Notes: generated by a model from the sequence alone, not told the origin. A stretch of DNA of 64,000 nt from Ensifer adhaerens (GCF_001270265.1 NZ_LGAP01000010.1:121673-185672), one strand, 5' to 3'; shown: positions 25,865 through 36,359, counted from the first letter of the stretch. Made by a program: numbers and translations.

Positions 25865-28021
25865 ATGAAACTCTTCCGTCTTGTCCTTCTGCTCTGCGCC
25901 AGCCTGTGCTTCGCGGTCTCCGCCAGCGCGGCTACGATGTTGCAGGAGTATCTGCCCGCCGCGACAGCCTCGGATCTTGTACCGGGCGCGGACGGTTTCG
26001 GCCCGGTGCGCGACGATCTGGCGGTGGCCCCCGTGCTGAAGGGCGGCCAGACGGTGGCTTGGGTCTTTATCACTTCGGATTTCGTGGGAACGACCGGCTA
26101 TTCCGGCAAGCCGATCCATACCCTCGTGGCGGTGGGCAAGGATGCGAAGATCGTCGGCGTCCGGCTGGTGAAACACTCCGAGCCCATCGTCCTCATAGGC
26201 ATTCCGGATGCGAAGGTGAAGGCGCTGGTGGCCGGCTATGCCGGTCTCGACCTGGTCGCCGAGGCGAAGTCCGGCGGTACGGCGCATGAGGTGGATATCA
26301 TCTCGGGCGCGACCGTGACGGTAATGGTGATCGACGATTCGATCGTTCGCTCTGGGCTGAAGGTCGCGCGTGCGCTCGGCCTCGGCGGACTGGCCCCGGA
26401 AACGGACAATGCCGGCCCGCGCTTCATGATCGATCCCGCTGCCGCCTCGCCGGCCGACTGGGCCGAGGCTGAGGGTGACGGCACGCTGCGCCGGCTGTCA
26501 CTCGATGTGGCGCAGGTCAACGCTGCTTTCGCCGAGCATCCCGATGCGCGCGCCCGCGACCGCGCGATTACGCAAGCGCCGGAAACCACCTTCATTGACA
26601 TGCAGGCGGCGCTGGTCTCGGTTCCGTCCATCGGCAAGGCCGTGCTCGGCCCGGCCGAGGTGGCGAACCTTCGGGGCTGGCTGGGCGAGGGCGAGAACGC
26701 TATCGCCGTGATGGGACGCGGGCTCTATTCCTTTAAAGGCTCAGGCTATGTGCGCGGCGGCATTTTCGACCGCATCGTGCTGATCCAAGACGACGTTTCC
26801 GTGCGCTTCCGTGACCGCGACCATCGTCGCCTTGGCGCGATCGCACTTGCCGGCGCGCCGGAATTCAAGGAGATGGACCTGTTCCGCGTTCCCGCTGGCC
26901 TCGGCTTCGATCCGGCAAAGCCCTTCCGCATCCAGCTTCTGGCGCAGCGTGAGGTCGGGCCGATCGAAAAGGTCTTCCACACGTTCGATCTCGGCTACCA
27001 GCTGCCGCAGAAGTATCTGCGCGCCGTCGTGCCGCCGTCAAAGGAAGTTCCCGCTGTTGCTGATCGTGACGAGGGGACCGCGCAGGCCGACCTGTGGAAA
27101 CGCATCTGGAACGACTCGAAGCTGAAGATTGTCGTGCTGGGCGCCATGCTCGTGGTGCTGACGGGGGTGTTCTTCTTCCAGACCTATGCGGTCAGGAACG
27201 CTAAGGCCTTCTACATCTTCCGCATGAGCTTCCTGGCGGTGACGCTGGTCTTCCTCGGCTGGTACGCCAACGCACAGCTTTCGGTCGTCAACCTGATGGC
27301 GCTGTTCGGGAGTTTCGTCAACGGCTTCAGCTGGCAGGCCTTCCTGCTGGACCCACTCACCTTCATCTTGTGGTTCGCCGTGGCCGCAGCGCTCTTGTTC
27401 TGGGGACGGGGCGCGTATTGCGGCTGGCTCTGCCCATTCGGCGCCCTGCAGGAACTGACCAACCAGATCGCGCGCAAACTGCACATCCCGCAATGGACAT
27501 TGCCCTGGGGCCTGCACGAGCGGCTCTGGCCAATCAAATACATGATCTTCCTCGGCCTTTTTGGCGTCTCGTTGATCAGCGTCGAGCAGGCCGAACATCT
27601 GGCCGAGATCGAGCCGTTCAAGACCGCGATCATCCTGAAGTTCATCCGCGCCTGGCCGTTCGTGGCCTATGCCGTCGCGCTGCTGGTCGCCGGGCTCTTC
27701 GTCGAACGGTTCTACTGCCGCTACCTCTGCCCGTTGGGTGCGGCGCTGGCGATCCCCGCGCGGATGCGCATGTTCGACTGGCTCAAACGCTACCACGAAT
27801 GCGGAAACCCCTGCCAGACCTGCTCCAACCAGTGTCCGGTGCAGGCGATCCACCGGACCGGCGAGATCAATCCGAACGAGTGCATCAACTGCCTGCACTG
27901 CCAGGTGCTCTATCAGTCCGAAACTGTCTGCCCCGTCGTGATCAAGAAGATGAGGTCGCGGGCGAAGCTTGCGGCAAGCCCGGGGGGTGCCCCGATCCAC
28001 CAACCTGCCGCCAAAGTTTAA
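25865..28021 (+). CDS. nosR: Nitrous oxide reductase maturation/electron-donating flavo-iron-sulfur protein NosR
   Basis: 718 residues. A signal sequence (1-22) is followed by a periplasmic FMN-binding domain; the Thr of S-G-A-T-V-T near 149 is the expected flavin attachment site. A second periplasmic region comes next, then membrane helices. The C-terminal cytoplasmic part has C-G-W-L-C-P (about 519) and C-R-Y-L-C-P (about 618) motifs. Two 4Fe-4S clusters follow (C-G-N-P-C-Q-T-C-x3-C-P and C-I-N-C-L-H-C). NosR supplies electrons to NosZ and is needed for its expression and activity. It is the first gene of the operon, behind an FNR-type box. ATG 25865 is preferred over 25847 because it opens the signal peptide. 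Confidence 0.93.
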   Translation: MKLFRLVLLLCASLCFAVSASAATMLQEYLPAATASDLVPGADGFGPVRDDLAVAPVLKGGQTVAWVFITSDFVGTTGYSGKPIHTLVAVGKDAKIVGVRLVKHSEPIVLIGIPDAKVKALVAGYAGLDLVAEAKSGGTAHEVDIISGATVTVMVIDDSIVRSGLKVARALGLGGLAPETDNAGPRFMIDPAAASPADWAEAEGDGTLRRLSLDVAQVNAAFAEHPDARARDRAITQAPETTFIDMQAALVSVPSIGKAVLGPAEVANLRGWLGEGENAIAVMGRGLYSFKGSGYVRGGIFDRIVLIQDDVSVRFRDRDHRRLGAIALAGAPEFKEMDLFRVPAGLGFDPAKPFRIQLLAQREVGPIEKVFHTFDLGYQLPQKYLRAVVPPSKEVPAVADRDEGTAQADLWKRIWNDSKLKIVVLGAMLVVLTGVFFFQTYAVRNAKAFYIFRMSFLAVTLVFLGWYANAQLSVVNLMALFGSFVNGFSWQAFLLDPLTFILWFAVAAALLFWGRGAYCGWLCPFGALQELTNQIARKLHIPQWTLPWGLHERLWPIKYMIFLGLFGVSLISVEQAEHLAEIEPFKTAIILKFIRAWPFVAYAVALLVAGLFVERFYCRYLCPLGAALAIPARMRMFDWLKRYHECGNPCQTCSNQCPVQAIHRTGEINPNECINCLHCQVLYQSETVCPVVIKKMRSRAKLAASPGGAPIHQPAAKV

Positions 28022-28058
28022 TCGAAGCCAAGGTTCAAACAAAAAAAGGAACCCGATC

Positions 28059-29987
28059 ATGGAATCAAAGGAAAACAAGGGACTAAGCCGCCGAGCGCTC
28101 TTCAGCGCCACGGCAGGCAGCGCCATTCTGGCCGGCACGATGGGGCCGGCTGCACTGGGCCTCGGCACTGCCGGGCTGGCGACCCCGGCCCGTGCCGCCG
28201 CCGGGGCCGACGGCTCGGTCGCACCCGGCAAGCTGGACGACTACTATGGCTTCTGGTCCTCTGGCCAGACCGGCGAGATGCGCATTCTCGGCATCCCCTC
28301 GATGCGTGAACTGATGCGGGTACCGGTGTTCAACCGTTGCTCGGCCACCGGCTGGGGCCAGACCAATGAATCGATCCACATCCATCAGCGCACGATGACG
28401 GAGAAGACGAAGAAGCAGCTTGCCGCCAACGGCAAGAAGATTCACGATAACGGCGACCTGCACCACGTCCATATGTCTTTCACCGACGGCAAATACGACG
28501 GCCGCTACCTCTTCATGAACGATAAGGCCAATACGCGCGTGGCGCGCGTGCGCTGCGACGTGATGAAGACCGACGCCATCCTGGAAATTCCCAACGCCAA
28601 GGGCATCCATGGCATGCGTCCGCAGAAATGGCCGCGTTCGAACTATGTGTTCTGCAACGGCGAGGACGAGGCGCCGCTCGTCAATGACGGTTCGACCATG
28701 AAGGACGTGTCGACCTATGTGAACGTCTTCACCGCCGTCGACGCTGACAAATGGGACGTGGCCTGGCAGGTGAAGGTTTCGGGCAATCTCGACAATTGCG
28801 ATGCCGACTACGAAGGCAAGTGGGCGTTCTCGACCAGCTACAACTCGGAAATGGGCATGACGCTGGAGGAGATGACCAAGTCCGAGATGGACCACGTCGT
28901 CGTCTTCAATATTGCCGAGATCGAGAAGGCCATCGCAGCCGGTCAGTATGAGGAGATCAATGGCGTCAAGGTGGTGGACGGGCGCAAGGAGGCCAAATCC
29001 CTTTTCACCCGCTACATCCCGATCGCCAACAATCCGCACGGCTGCAACATGGCGCCGGACAAGAAGCATCTGTGCGTTGCCGGCAAGCTCTCGCCTACCG
29101 TCACCGTGCTGGATGTGACGAAGTTCGATGCCCTGTTCTACGAGAATGCCGAGCCGCGCAGCGCCGTGGTGGCGGAACCGGAACTTGGCCTCGGCCCGTT
29201 GCACACCGCTTTTGACGGGCGCGGCAACGCCTATACCTCGCTCTTCCTCGACAGCCAGGTGGTGAAGTGGAACATCGAGGAGGCCATCCGCGCCTATGCC
29301 GGCGAAAAGATCAACCCGATCAAGGACAAACTCGACGTTCAGTACCAGCCCGGCCACCTGAAGACGGTGATGGGCGAGACGCTGGACGCCTCCAATGACT
29401 GGCTGGTGTGCCTTTGCAAGTTCTCCAAGGACCGCTTCCTGAATGTCGGTCCGCTGAAGCCGGAAAACGATCAGTTGATCGACATTTCCGGTGACAAGAT
29501 GGTGCTGGTGCACGACGGCCCGAACTTCGCCGAACCGCATGATGCGATCGCCGTCGCCCCCTCGATCCTGCCGAACATCCGCTCGGTCTGGGATAGGAAG
29601 GACCCGCTATGGGCCGAAACACGCAAACAGGCCGAGGCTGATGAGGTCAACATCGACGAATGGACCGATGCCGTCATCCGCGACGGCAATAAGGTTCGCG
29701 TCTACATGACGTCGGTCGCGCCCAGCTTCAGCCAGGAAAGCTTTACGGTGAAGGAGGGCGACGAGGTCACGGTCATCGTCACCAATCTCGACGAGATCGA
29801 CGACCTCACCCATGGCTTCACGATGGGCAATCACGGCGTGGCGATGGAGGTCGGGCCGCAGCAGACGAGCTCGGTGACTTTCGTGGCGGCCAATCCTGGC
29901 GTCTATTGGTACTATTGCCAGTGGTTCTGCCATGCCCTGCACATGGAAATGCGCGGCCGCATGTTCGTGGAACCGAAGGGCGCCTGA
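28059..29987 (+). CDS. nosZ: Nitrous oxide reductase (clade I, Tat-exported)
   Basis: 642 residues. A twin-arginine signal (L-S-R-R-A-L-F-S) sends the folded enzyme to the periplasm, which marks the clade I type. The N-terminal seven-bladed propeller carries the CuZ histidines, for example D-L-H-H-V-H-M-S and N-P-H-G-C-N. The C-terminal cupredoxin domain holds the CuA site, [12 protein letters not shown] (about 619-630). It reduces N2O to N2, the last step of denitrification. AAAAGGA precedes the ATG. All active-site elements I can see are intact, so the enzyme should be functional. No nitrite or nitric oxide reductase gene lies in the window. Confidence 0.96.
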   Translation: MESKENKGLSRRALFSATAGSAILAGTMGPAALGLGTAGLATPARAAAGADGSVAPGKLDDYYGFWSSGQTGEMRILGIPSMRELMRVPVFNRCSATGWGQTNESIHIHQRTMTEKTKKQLAANGKKIHDNGDLHHVHMSFTDGKYDGRYLFMNDKANTRVARVRCDVMKTDAILEIPNAKGIHGMRPQKWPRSNYVFCNGEDEAPLVNDGSTMKDVSTYVNVFTAVDADKWDVAWQVKVSGNLDNCDADYEGKWAFSTSYNSEMGMTLEEMTKSEMDHVVVFNIAEIEKAIAAGQYEEINGVKVVDGRKEAKSLFTRYIPIANNPHGCNMAPDKKHLCVAGKLSPTVTVLDVTKFDALFYENAEPRSAVVAEPELGLGPLHTAFDGRGNAYTSLFLDSQVVKWNIEEAIRAYAGEKINPIKDKLDVQYQPGHLKTVMGETLDASNDWLVCLCKFSKDRFLNVGPLKPENDQLIDISGDKMVLVHDGPNFAEPHDAIAVAPSILPNIRSVWDRKDPLWAETRKQAEADEVNIDEWTDAVIRDGNKVRVYMTSVAPSFSQESFTVKEGDEVTVIVTNLDEIDDLTHGFTMGNHGVAMEVGPQQTSSVTFVAANPGVYWYYCQWFCHALHMEMRGRMFVEPKGA

Positions 29988-29990
29988 TCG

Positions 29991-31319
29991 ATGCGCCTGC
30001 CCGTGTTCCTTATCGGCTTTCTTCTCGCCTCGCCGCTCGCGGCGGCGGAGCGCGCGGTCGCGCCGGGTACGGGCAGCCTCGCAGCGGCCATCGCCGAGGC
30101 AGCGCCCGGCGATGTGCTGACACTGACCGACGGGGCCTATGCCGGCTCCGTCACCATCGACCGGCCACTCGCCATCACTGGCCCGCGCGGGGCGGTGGTG
30201 GATGGGCTCGGGGAGGGCAGCGTGATGACGATCACCGTGCCGGATGTGACCTTCACGGGCTTCACCGTCACCGGTTCGGGCCGTGTGAATCAGGATCTCG
30301 ATGCCGGGGTGAAAATTCTTCAAGGCGCCGACCGTGCCCGCATCGAAAAACTGCTCGTTATCGACAATATGCACGGCATAGACGTGCACGGCGGTCGCAA
30401 CGCCACTGTCACGGCGAACGAGATCGTCGGCACCCGCAGTCCCCGCATGAACGAGCGCGGCAATGGCATCTATGTCTGGAACAGCCCCGGCACGCTGCTG
30501 GAGGGCAATGTCATCCGCTACGGCCGCGACGGTATCTTTTCCAACGCAAGCGCCGACAGTGTCTATCGCGGCAACATCATGCGCGACCTGCGCTTTGCCG
30601 TGCACTTCATGTACACCCGCAACACCGAGGTCTCCGGCAACATCTCGATCGGCAACCATCTCGGCTTCGCCATCATGTTCTCCAACCGGGCGAAGATCCT
30701 GAACAATCTCAGTCTCGGCGACCGCGAGCACGGGCTGATGCTGAATTATGCCAACAATGCCGACGTCACCGGTAATCTTGTGCGCGGAGGCACGAAGAAA
30801 TGCCTCTTCATCTACAACGCTCACAAGAACCTTATCTGGGACAACCGGTTCGAGGGCTGCGGCATCGGCATTCATTTCACCGCCGGCTCGGAGAAGAACG
30901 TCCTGACCGACAATGCCTTCATGGCCAATCGCGAGCAGGTGAAATATGTCGGCACCCGCAACATGGAATGGAGCCATGAGGGTCGGGGCAATTTCTGGTC
31001 CGACCATCCGGCCTTCGACCTCAACGGCGACGGCATCGCCGACAGTTTCTACCGCCCCAACGACCTGATGGACCAAATCCTCTGGTCGCAGCCGGCGGCA
31101 AGCCTGCTCATCGGCTCGCCCGCCGTTCAACTCGTACGCTGGAGCCAGCGGGACTTTCCCGCCACTCTGCCCGGCGGCGTGCGCGACAGCGCACCGCTTA
31201 TGCGGCCCCTGACCATCCCTGTCCCGCTCGAAATCCTTGCCTATGAGGCAGAGGCCGCCGGGCGCTGGACTGAAGGAAATTATGATGACACCGACCCTGA
31301 CAATCTCTCGGCTCACTAA
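29991..31319 (+). CDS. nosD: NosD, periplasmic copper-cluster assembly protein
   Basis: 442 residues with a signal peptide (M-R-L-P-V-F-L-I-G-F-L-L-A-S-P-L-A-A-A). The rest is a chain of short repeats with N-x-I/V-x-G turns typical of right-handed beta-helix CASH domains, as known for NosD. NosD works with the ABC proteins NosF and NosY to deliver sulfur or copper for the CuZ centre. It starts 3 bases after the nosZ stop and overlaps the nosF start by 38 bases. Confidence 0.93.
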   Translation: MRLPVFLIGFLLASPLAAAERAVAPGTGSLAAAIAEAAPGDVLTLTDGAYAGSVTIDRPLAITGPRGAVVDGLGEGSVMTITVPDVTFTGFTVTGSGRVNQDLDAGVKILQGADRARIEKLLVIDNMHGIDVHGGRNATVTANEIVGTRSPRMNERGNGIYVWNSPGTLLEGNVIRYGRDGIFSNASADSVYRGNIMRDLRFAVHFMYTRNTEVSGNISIGNHLGFAIMFSNRAKILNNLSLGDREHGLMLNYANNADVTGNLVRGGTKKCLFIYNAHKNLIWDNRFEGCGIGIHFTAGSEKNVLTDNAFMANREQVKYVGTRNMEWSHEGRGNFWSDHPAFDLNGDGIADSFYRPNDLMDQILWSQPAASLLIGSPAVQLVRWSQRDFPATLPGGVRDSAPLMRPLTIPVPLEILAYEAEAAGRWTEGNYDDTDPDNLSAH

Positions 31320-32184
31320 GCACTTCCAATCGGTGGAAGCGCTGAAGTCCGTCTCCCTGACGCTGGAGCCGGGAAGGCGCGCAGCGCTGCTCGGGCATAA
31401 CGGCGCGGGCAAGTCGACGATGATGAAGATCGTGCTCGGCCTCATCCCCCACGACAGCGGCGAGGTTGCGGTTTGCGGTGTGGCCCCGGGCTCGCCTGCC
31501 GCGCGGGCGCAGGTGGCCTATCTACCGGAAAACGCCGCCTTCCACCCGGCCCTGACCGGGGAGGAGCAGCTTCGCCACTATCTCGCGCTGCGCGGCGAAA
31601 ATCCGCGCCAGGCGATGGAGCTTCTTTCCCGCGTCGGCCTGACCCATGCCGCGCGGCGGCGGATCGGCACCTATTCCAAGGGCATGCGCCAGCGCGTGGG
31701 TCTAGCCCAGACCCTGATCGGCCGTCCCCGCCTCCTGGTGCTGGACGAGCCGACCTCGGGTCTCGACCCGGTGTCGCGACGGGACTTCTACGACCTGCTC
31801 GACGGGCTTGCTGCTGAGGGAACCGCCATCCTGCTCTCCTCCCATGTGCTGACCGAGGTGGAGGCCCGCACCGACCGCATCCTCATTCTCTCCGGCGGGG
31901 AGCTGGTGGCGGAAGGCACGCTTCCCGATCTACGGGCCCGCGCCGCGCTTCCGGTCGCTTTTTCCGTTCGCGCCGCGCCCGGCCATTCGGCGGCGCTGGC
32001 GGCGGCCTTTCCCGAAGGCGCGCAGGGCGAGGATGGTCTCTTGCGCCTTTACTGCTCGCAGCCGGAAAAACTGCCGCTCCTTGCTCGCATCGCAGCGCTC
32101 GGGAACGCCGTTGTCGATCTCGACGTGATCCCGCCGAGTCTCGAAGACATTTACAGCCATTTCAGCCGGAGGGACGGGCAATGA
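31282..32184 (+). CDS. nosF: NosF, ABC transporter ATP-binding protein
   Basis: 300 residues from ATG 31282, with AAGGAA 4 bases upstream. Walker A is G-H-N-G-A-G-K-S-T (38-46). The signature is Y-S-K-G-M-R-Q-R and Walker B is L-L-V-L-D-E-P, both in the CcmA/NosF style. A C-terminal domain after about 215 is usual for this group. It drives the NosDFY maturation complex. The ATGA overlap with nosY shows tight coupling. Confidence 0.93.
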   Translation: MMTPTLTISRLTKHFQSVEALKSVSLTLEPGRRAALLGHNGAGKSTMMKIVLGLIPHDSGEVAVCGVAPGSPAARAQVAYLPENAAFHPALTGEEQLRHYLALRGENPRQAMELLSRVGLTHAARRRIGTYSKGMRQRVGLAQTLIGRPRLLVLDEPTSGLDPVSRRDFYDLLDGLAAEGTAILLSSHVLTEVEARTDRILILSGGELVAEGTLPDLRARAALPVAFSVRAAPGHSAALAAAFPEGAQGEDGLLRLYCSQPEKLPLLARIAALGNAVVDLDVIPPSLEDIYSHFSRRDGQ

Positions 32185-33002
32185 GCCGCATCCTCGCCAC
32201 CGCTGTGTGCGAATTCCGCATCGCTTGCCGCAATCGTTGGGTCTCTATCGCCACCGGCATGATGGTGCTTTTCGCACTGGTTCTGGCCGCCGCCGGCTCC
32301 GCCCCGACGGGCGATGTCGGCGTGGACCGGCTCTCGGTGACCGTTGCTTCGTTGACGTCGCTTGCGGTCTATCTGGTGCCGTTGCTCGCATTGTTGATGA
32401 GTTTCGACGCGGTGGCGGGCGAGGTGGAGCGCGGCACGTTGCCGCTTCTGCTCACTTATCCCGTCTCGCGCCTGCAGGTTCTACTGGGTAAACTGCTGGC
32501 GCATCTGGCGATCCTCGGTCTTGCAGCGACGCTCGGATATGGTGCGGCAGCGGTGGTGGCCGTCTGGTCCGATCCCGGTGCGATCGGGGGGCTCGGATCG
32601 CTGTGGCGGCTGATCTGGTCCTCGGTCCTGCTCGGCGCGACCTTTCTCGGTGCGGGCTATGCGCTCTCCGCACTGGCGCGGCGGCCGTCCGGGGCCGCGG
32701 GGTTGGCCATAGCCCTCTGGCTGTTGGCGGTAGTGCTCTATGATCTCGCCCTCTTGGCACTGATCGTCACGGACGGAGGCGGAGCCTTCACCACGCAGGC
32801 GTTGCCAATGGCCCTGCTCGCCAATCCGGCCGACGCCTTTCGCGTCTTCAATCTCTCGGCGGCGCAAGCCGTTGCTGCCGCCGGCGGCATAGGCGGGGCG
32901 GCGGGCACGATCCCGCTCTGGCAATCGGCTGCCTCGCTCCTCATCTGGCCTCTGGCCGCCATCGCACTTGCCGTCGCCGCCTTCCGAAAGGTGACGCCAT
33001 GA
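32181..33002 (+). CDS. nosY: NosY, ABC transporter permease
   Basis: 273 residues with six predicted membrane helices, an ABC-2-type permease. Its start overlaps the nosF stop and its stop overlaps the nosL start. The conserved region A-G-E-V-E-R-G-T-L-P-L-L-L-T-Y-P-V-S-R is typical of NosY. It forms the membrane part of the NosDFY complex. Confidence 0.92.
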   Translation: MSRILATAVCEFRIACRNRWVSIATGMMVLFALVLAAAGSAPTGDVGVDRLSVTVASLTSLAVYLVPLLALLMSFDAVAGEVERGTLPLLLTYPVSRLQVLLGKLLAHLAILGLAATLGYGAAAVVAVWSDPGAIGGLGSLWRLIWSSVLLGATFLGAGYALSALARRPSGAAGLAIALWLLAVVLYDLALLALIVTDGGGAFTTQALPMALLANPADAFRVFNLSAAQAVAAAGGIGGAAGTIPLWQSAASLLIWPLAAIALAVAAFRKVTP

Positions 33003-33580
33003 GGAACCGACTTCGCCCCGTGCTGCTCGCCGCCGCGCTGGCGCTGCTTTCTGCCTGCAAGGAGGACATCGCCCAAAGCACCGCGCCGCAGGACATGACG
33101 CCCGAGACCCTCGGCCATTACTGCCAGATGAACCTTCTGGAGCATCCCGGCCCCAAGGCCCAGATTTTCCTTGAAGGAAGCCCTGCGCCGCTGTTCTTCA
33201 GCCAGGTGCGCGACGCCATCGCCTACGCTCGCGGGCCCGAGCAGGTCGCGCCGATCCTCGCCATCTATGTCAATGACATGGGTACTGCAGGGGCGACATG
33301 GGACCAGCCCGGTGACGGCAACTGGATTGCCGCCGACAAGGCTTTTTATGTCGTTGGCTCCGCCCGGCGGGGTGGCATGGGCGCGCCCGAAGCCGTGCCG
33401 TTTTCCAGCCGGGAGGGGGCTGCGGCCTTCGCCCTCGCGGAGGGCGGCCATGTGCTGGCGCTCGCCGATATTACTGATGCCATGGTTTTGACCCCGGTGG
33501 AAGCCGGCGCGGACCATGGAACTGACGACGATGATTATCTCGGCCGTCTGCGCACTCTGCCCCATCCAGCCGGAGGTTGA
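32999..33580 (+). CDS. nosL: NosL, copper-binding outer-membrane lipoprotein
   Basis: 193 residues with a lipoprotein signal, lipobox L-S-A-C with Cys20 as the lipidated residue. The family pattern of a Cys and Met region (Y-C-Q-M, then V-N-D-M-G) gives a Cu(I) site, as expected for a chaperone that loads copper onto NosZ. It overlaps nosY by 4 bases and ends just before nosX. Confidence 0.92.
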   Translation: MRNRLRPVLLAAALALLSACKEDIAQSTAPQDMTPETLGHYCQMNLLEHPGPKAQIFLEGSPAPLFFSQVRDAIAYARGPEQVAPILAIYVNDMGTAGATWDQPGDGNWIAADKAFYVVGSARRGGMGAPEAVPFSSREGAAAFALAEGGHVLALADITDAMVLTPVEAGADHGTDDDDYLGRLRTLPHPAGG

Positions 33581-33584
33581 CCCC

Positions 33585-34499
33585 ATGATGCTGACCCGAC
33601 GCCGCCTGATCGCCATTTCCGCAGTTCTGGCGGCTGTGCCCGCCGCCGCCTACGCCAATACGAGGTCCCGTTTTTGGACCGGCCAGGCTCTTGGCGCGCG
33701 CGCCTCGATCCGGCTTGACCATCCTGATGCCGAGGCCATCGTCACCCGCGTCATGGCCGAGATCGACCGCCTGGAAAACACTCTCAGTCTCTACCGCCCG
33801 CACAGCGCACTTTCGCGGCTAAACCGCGATGGTCATCTTGATGCTCCGCCCTTCGAGCTGCTGGAATGTCTGTCACTGGCCAGTGCCGTGCATCGGGCGA
33901 GCGGCGGGCGGTTCGATCCGACCGTACAGCCGCTCTGGACACTCTGGGCCGAATCCGCCGCAAGCGGCGGGCGGCCCGATGCGAAGGCTGTCGAACGAGC
34001 GCGGGCCAATACTGGCTGGGGCAAGGTGAAGCTTGAAGCAGCAGCGATCACTTTGTACCCAGGCATGGCGCTGACGCTGAACGGGATCGGTCAAGGTTAT
34101 GTCGCTGACCGGGTCGCCGTGCTTCTGGATGCTGAGGGCCTGACCGACATCCTGATCGACACCGGCGAGCTCCGTGCTCTCGGCGGACGGCCGGAGGGCG
34201 GCGAATGGCCGGTGCGGTTGGAAACGGGCGGGCGTCTGGCGTTGCGCCAGCGTGCGCTCGCCACCTCCGCTCCCCTGGGCACAACCTTCGATCAGGCCGG
34301 AAGAGACGGTCATATCCTCGATCCTGCGACCGGGATGCCGGCGCCAGCAAACTGGCGCGCGATTTCAGTCTCGGCCCCTTCTGCCGCCATAGCCGACGCA
34401 CTGGCAACAGCCGCTTGCCTGATGCCAGATGCAGGATCGATCCTCGCTATGATCGGGCGTTTTGAAGGCGCGCGCCTGGAAGGGTTTTCTGCCCCCTGA
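33585..34499 (+). CDS. nosX: NosX, ApbE-type FAD:protein FMN transferase
   Basis: 304 residues. The N-terminus M-M-L-T-R-R-R-L-I-A-I-S is a Tat signal. The ApbE fold follows, with S-G-G-R-F-D-P-T, a G-I-G-Q-G-Y-V-A-D motif and a C-terminal H-I-L-D-P-A-T-G. It attaches FMN covalently to the Thr of NosR in the periplasm. CCGGAGG stands 8 bases before ATG 33585; an in-frame start at 33516 would overlap nosL and break the signal. It is the last gene of the operon. Confidence 0.92.
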   Translation: MMLTRRRLIAISAVLAAVPAAAYANTRSRFWTGQALGARASIRLDHPDAEAIVTRVMAEIDRLENTLSLYRPHSALSRLNRDGHLDAPPFELLECLSLASAVHRASGGRFDPTVQPLWTLWAESAASGGRPDAKAVERARANTGWGKVKLEAAAITLYPGMALTLNGIGQGYVADRVAVLLDAEGLTDILIDTGELRALGGRPEGGEWPVRLETGGRLALRQRALATSAPLGTTFDQAGRDGHILDPATGMPAPANWRAISVSAPSAAIADALATAACLMPDAGSILAMIGRFEGARLEGFSAP

Positions 34500-34579
34500 A
34501 AAGTGATCCTTCTTGACGTAGCGTGCCGCGACCAAGCTGATTTAGTCTTGCTGGGAAGAGCATCCTGCGGGATCCGGTC

Positions 34580-35176
34580 TCAGCTGGCGTTGTGCGCGAG
34601 AAGGAGGGCAAGCACCTTAACTTCTCGTTCCAGCAATTCGGGCGTTATGCCCACGAAGCGACCTTCCAGGCTAACCGAGATCACGCCGTGCACGGCCGAA
34701 AAGAACGTGCGGGCGCGGATTGCCACGTCCTCGGCGGAGGCAGCCGGCAGGTGCGGTGCAAGCGGTGCAGCGATCAGGCCGATCAGGAAGGCGTGTTCAG
34801 CAAGATGCCAGTCGGGAACAGGGACACCCTCGGGCATCCGATGCTCGAAAAGTGCAGACCACAGGTTCCGCTCTGCAAGCGCAAAATGCAGGTAGGAAAG
34901 CGACAGATTGAGGAAGGTATCCTCTAATCCGGCCGATGATGAAGATGCGGCGTTCAGGGCTGTTTCCAGCCGCTTGAGCGTGCCGGAATTGACGTGAAGG
35001 ATGAGTCCGTCGAGATCGTCGAAAACCGTGTAGAGTCCGCCGAGTGCCGCGCCTGCGCGCTCGGCTATATCTCGGGCGCGCAGGCCTTTGAGCCCTTGCT
35101 CGCGGATGAGCTCCGTGCCGGCTGCGATCAGCCTCACCTTCAATTCTTCTTTCTTCGTCGGCCGCTTATCGCCCAT
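34580..35176 (-). CDS. TetR/AcrR family repressor of the pspA-type operon
   Basis: 198 residues. The N-terminal helix-turn-helix is L-R-A-R-D-I-A-E-R-A-G-A-A-L-G-G-L-Y-T-V-F, with G-L-Y-x-x-F closing the recognition helix. The C-terminal helical domain has W-S-A-L-F-E-H-R, as in the WHG-type ligand-binding group. It is divergent from the pspA-like gene with 99 bases between, which contain three copies of one palindromic operator. It most likely represses both itself and that operon; the ligand is unknown. Confidence 0.88.
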   Translation of the reverse strand: MGDKRPTKKEELKVRLIAAGTELIREQGLKGLRARDIAERAGAALGGLYTVFDDLDGLILHVNSGTLKRLETALNAASSSSAGLEDTFLNLSLSYLHFALAERNLWSALFEHRMPEGVPVPDWHLAEHAFLIGLIAAPLAPHLPAASAEDVAIRARTFFSAVHGVISVSLEGRFVGITPELLEREVKVLALLLAHNAS

Positions 35177-35189
35177 TTCAACCTCGATT

Positions 35190-35259
35190 TTGAACGATGT
35201 TCATTTTTACGTTGAACGTCGTTCATTTTTGTGTAATAAGAAAATTGAACACTGTTCAT
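35190..35259. promoter_or_regulatory. Three in-phase copies of a TetR operator
   Basis: TTGAAC-N3-GTTCAT occurs at 35190-35204, 35212-35226 and 35245-35259. Centres are 22 and 33 bp apart, two and three helical turns, so all three face the same side of the DNA. The middle copy supplies a -35-like TTGAAC with TAATAA 16 bases on (35234-35239). The third copy would cover the transcription start of the pspA-like operon, so repression is expected. Confidence 0.75.
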
Positions 35260-35275
35260 ACAGGGAGGTGGAGAA

Positions 35276-35962
35276 ATGTTCAAACAAATCCTGACACTCA
35301 TTCGGGGTGGCGCATATGAGGCGCAGGAGACCTTCGGCAATCGGCATGCTCTTCCCATACTAGGCCAGCAGATCCGGGACGCCGCGCGGGGTGTCGAGGC
35401 CGCTCGCAAGGCGGTTGCAGTCGCCATCGCGCAGAACCGGCTGGAGAAGGAAAACGCCGAGCGGTTATCCGCCCGCATCGCCGATCTCGAAACGCGGGCG
35501 ATTGCTGCACTCAAAAGGGACCGTGAGGATCTGGCCGCCGAGGCCGCCGCTACGATCGCCCGTCTGGAGACGGAGTTGCAGAACGCTCACCGGGTCCAGG
35601 CGGAATTCTCCGGTGGAATAGACAGGCTAAGACAGACCGTTCGACAGAGCGAAATGCGCCTCGCAGCGCTCCGCCGCGGCGAGCGTCTTGCCATGGCGCG
35701 TGATCGCACCCAGCGCCTTACCAGCGAAGTGCCGGGCCGTGAACTTGCAACGCTCGCCGATGCCGAGGCGACGCTCGCACGGCTCGAAAACCGCCAGCGC
35801 GAGGCTGAACTGACGGCCGCGGCGCTGACAGAACTTCAAGATGACCAAGACCCGGCCGCGCTTGCAGAGAAACTGGCGGCAGCCGGTTGCGGTCGACCTC
35901 TCGTCACGAGTGCCGACGAGGTGCTCGAGCGCCTGCGCAGCAAAGCAACCTCTGGCAATTGA
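35276..35962 (+). CDS. PspA/IM30 family protein
   Basis: 228 residues, nearly all helical with long coiled-coil stretches rich in Ala, Glu and Arg, as in PspA/Vipp1. It opens M-F-K-Q-I-L-T-L-I-R-G-G, an amphipathic helix of the kind that binds membrane lipids in this family. Such proteins form ESCRT-III-like assemblies that protect or reshape the inner membrane. GGGAGGTGGAG precedes the ATG. It is first in an operon with a YiaAB protein and a lysophospholipid acyltransferase fusion, and is controlled by the divergent TetR, not by PspF. No pspB or pspC is present. Confidence 0.75.
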   Translation: MFKQILTLIRGGAYEAQETFGNRHALPILGQQIRDAARGVEAARKAVAVAIAQNRLEKENAERLSARIADLETRAIAALKRDREDLAAEAAATIARLETELQNAHRVQAEFSGGIDRLRQTVRQSEMRLAALRRGERLAMARDRTQRLTSEVPGRELATLADAEATLARLENRQREAELTAAALTELQDDQDPAALAEKLAAAGCGRPLVTSADEVLERLRSKATSGN

Positions 35963-35989
35963 AACCCGACAACTCAAAGGACAACGAAG

Positions 35990-36268
35990 ATGAACGACAG
36001 CTTGATGAAACACTCGCCCGCCTGGACCAGCTTTTCCTATGCAAGCTTCGGTCTCGCTGCCTTCATGCTGGCGCTCGGCATCTACATGATGCCGCTCGAC
36101 CTCTGGGGGAAGGGTTACCTGGCCATGGGTATCCTGATGTTGGTGCAGACGACGGTGAACATCACCAAGACCCTGCGCGACAACCAGGAAGCCGAAAAGC
36201 TCATCCGCAGGATCGACGACGCCAAGACCGAGAAGCTGCTGCTGGGTATCAAGAGCGACGACGTTTAA
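35990..36268 (+). CDS. YiaAB two-helix inner membrane protein
   Basis: 92 residues. Two membrane segments (about 13-36 and 42-60, F-S-Y-A-S-F-G-L-A-A-F-M-L-A-L-G, then G-Y-L-A-M-G-I-L-M-L-V) match the YiaAB two-helix domain. A charged tail K-L-I-R-R-I-D-D-A-K-T-E-K-L-L follows. The function of the family is not known. It lies 27 bases after the PspA-like gene and about 90 before the acyltransferase fusion, so it is probably part of a membrane-maintenance operon. Confidence 0.8.
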   Translation: MNDSLMKHSPAWTSFSYASFGLAAFMLALGIYMMPLDLWGKGYLAMGILMLVQTTVNITKTLRDNQEAEKLIRRIDDAKTEKLLLGIKSDDV

Positions 36269-36359
36269 CCGCTCATTAGCCTTGGCTTCGCAAGGCACAA
36301 CCTGTGAACGAACAAGCAAGGATCTTCATCTAGAACGCTCAAAAAAAGGGGGACGTTCC

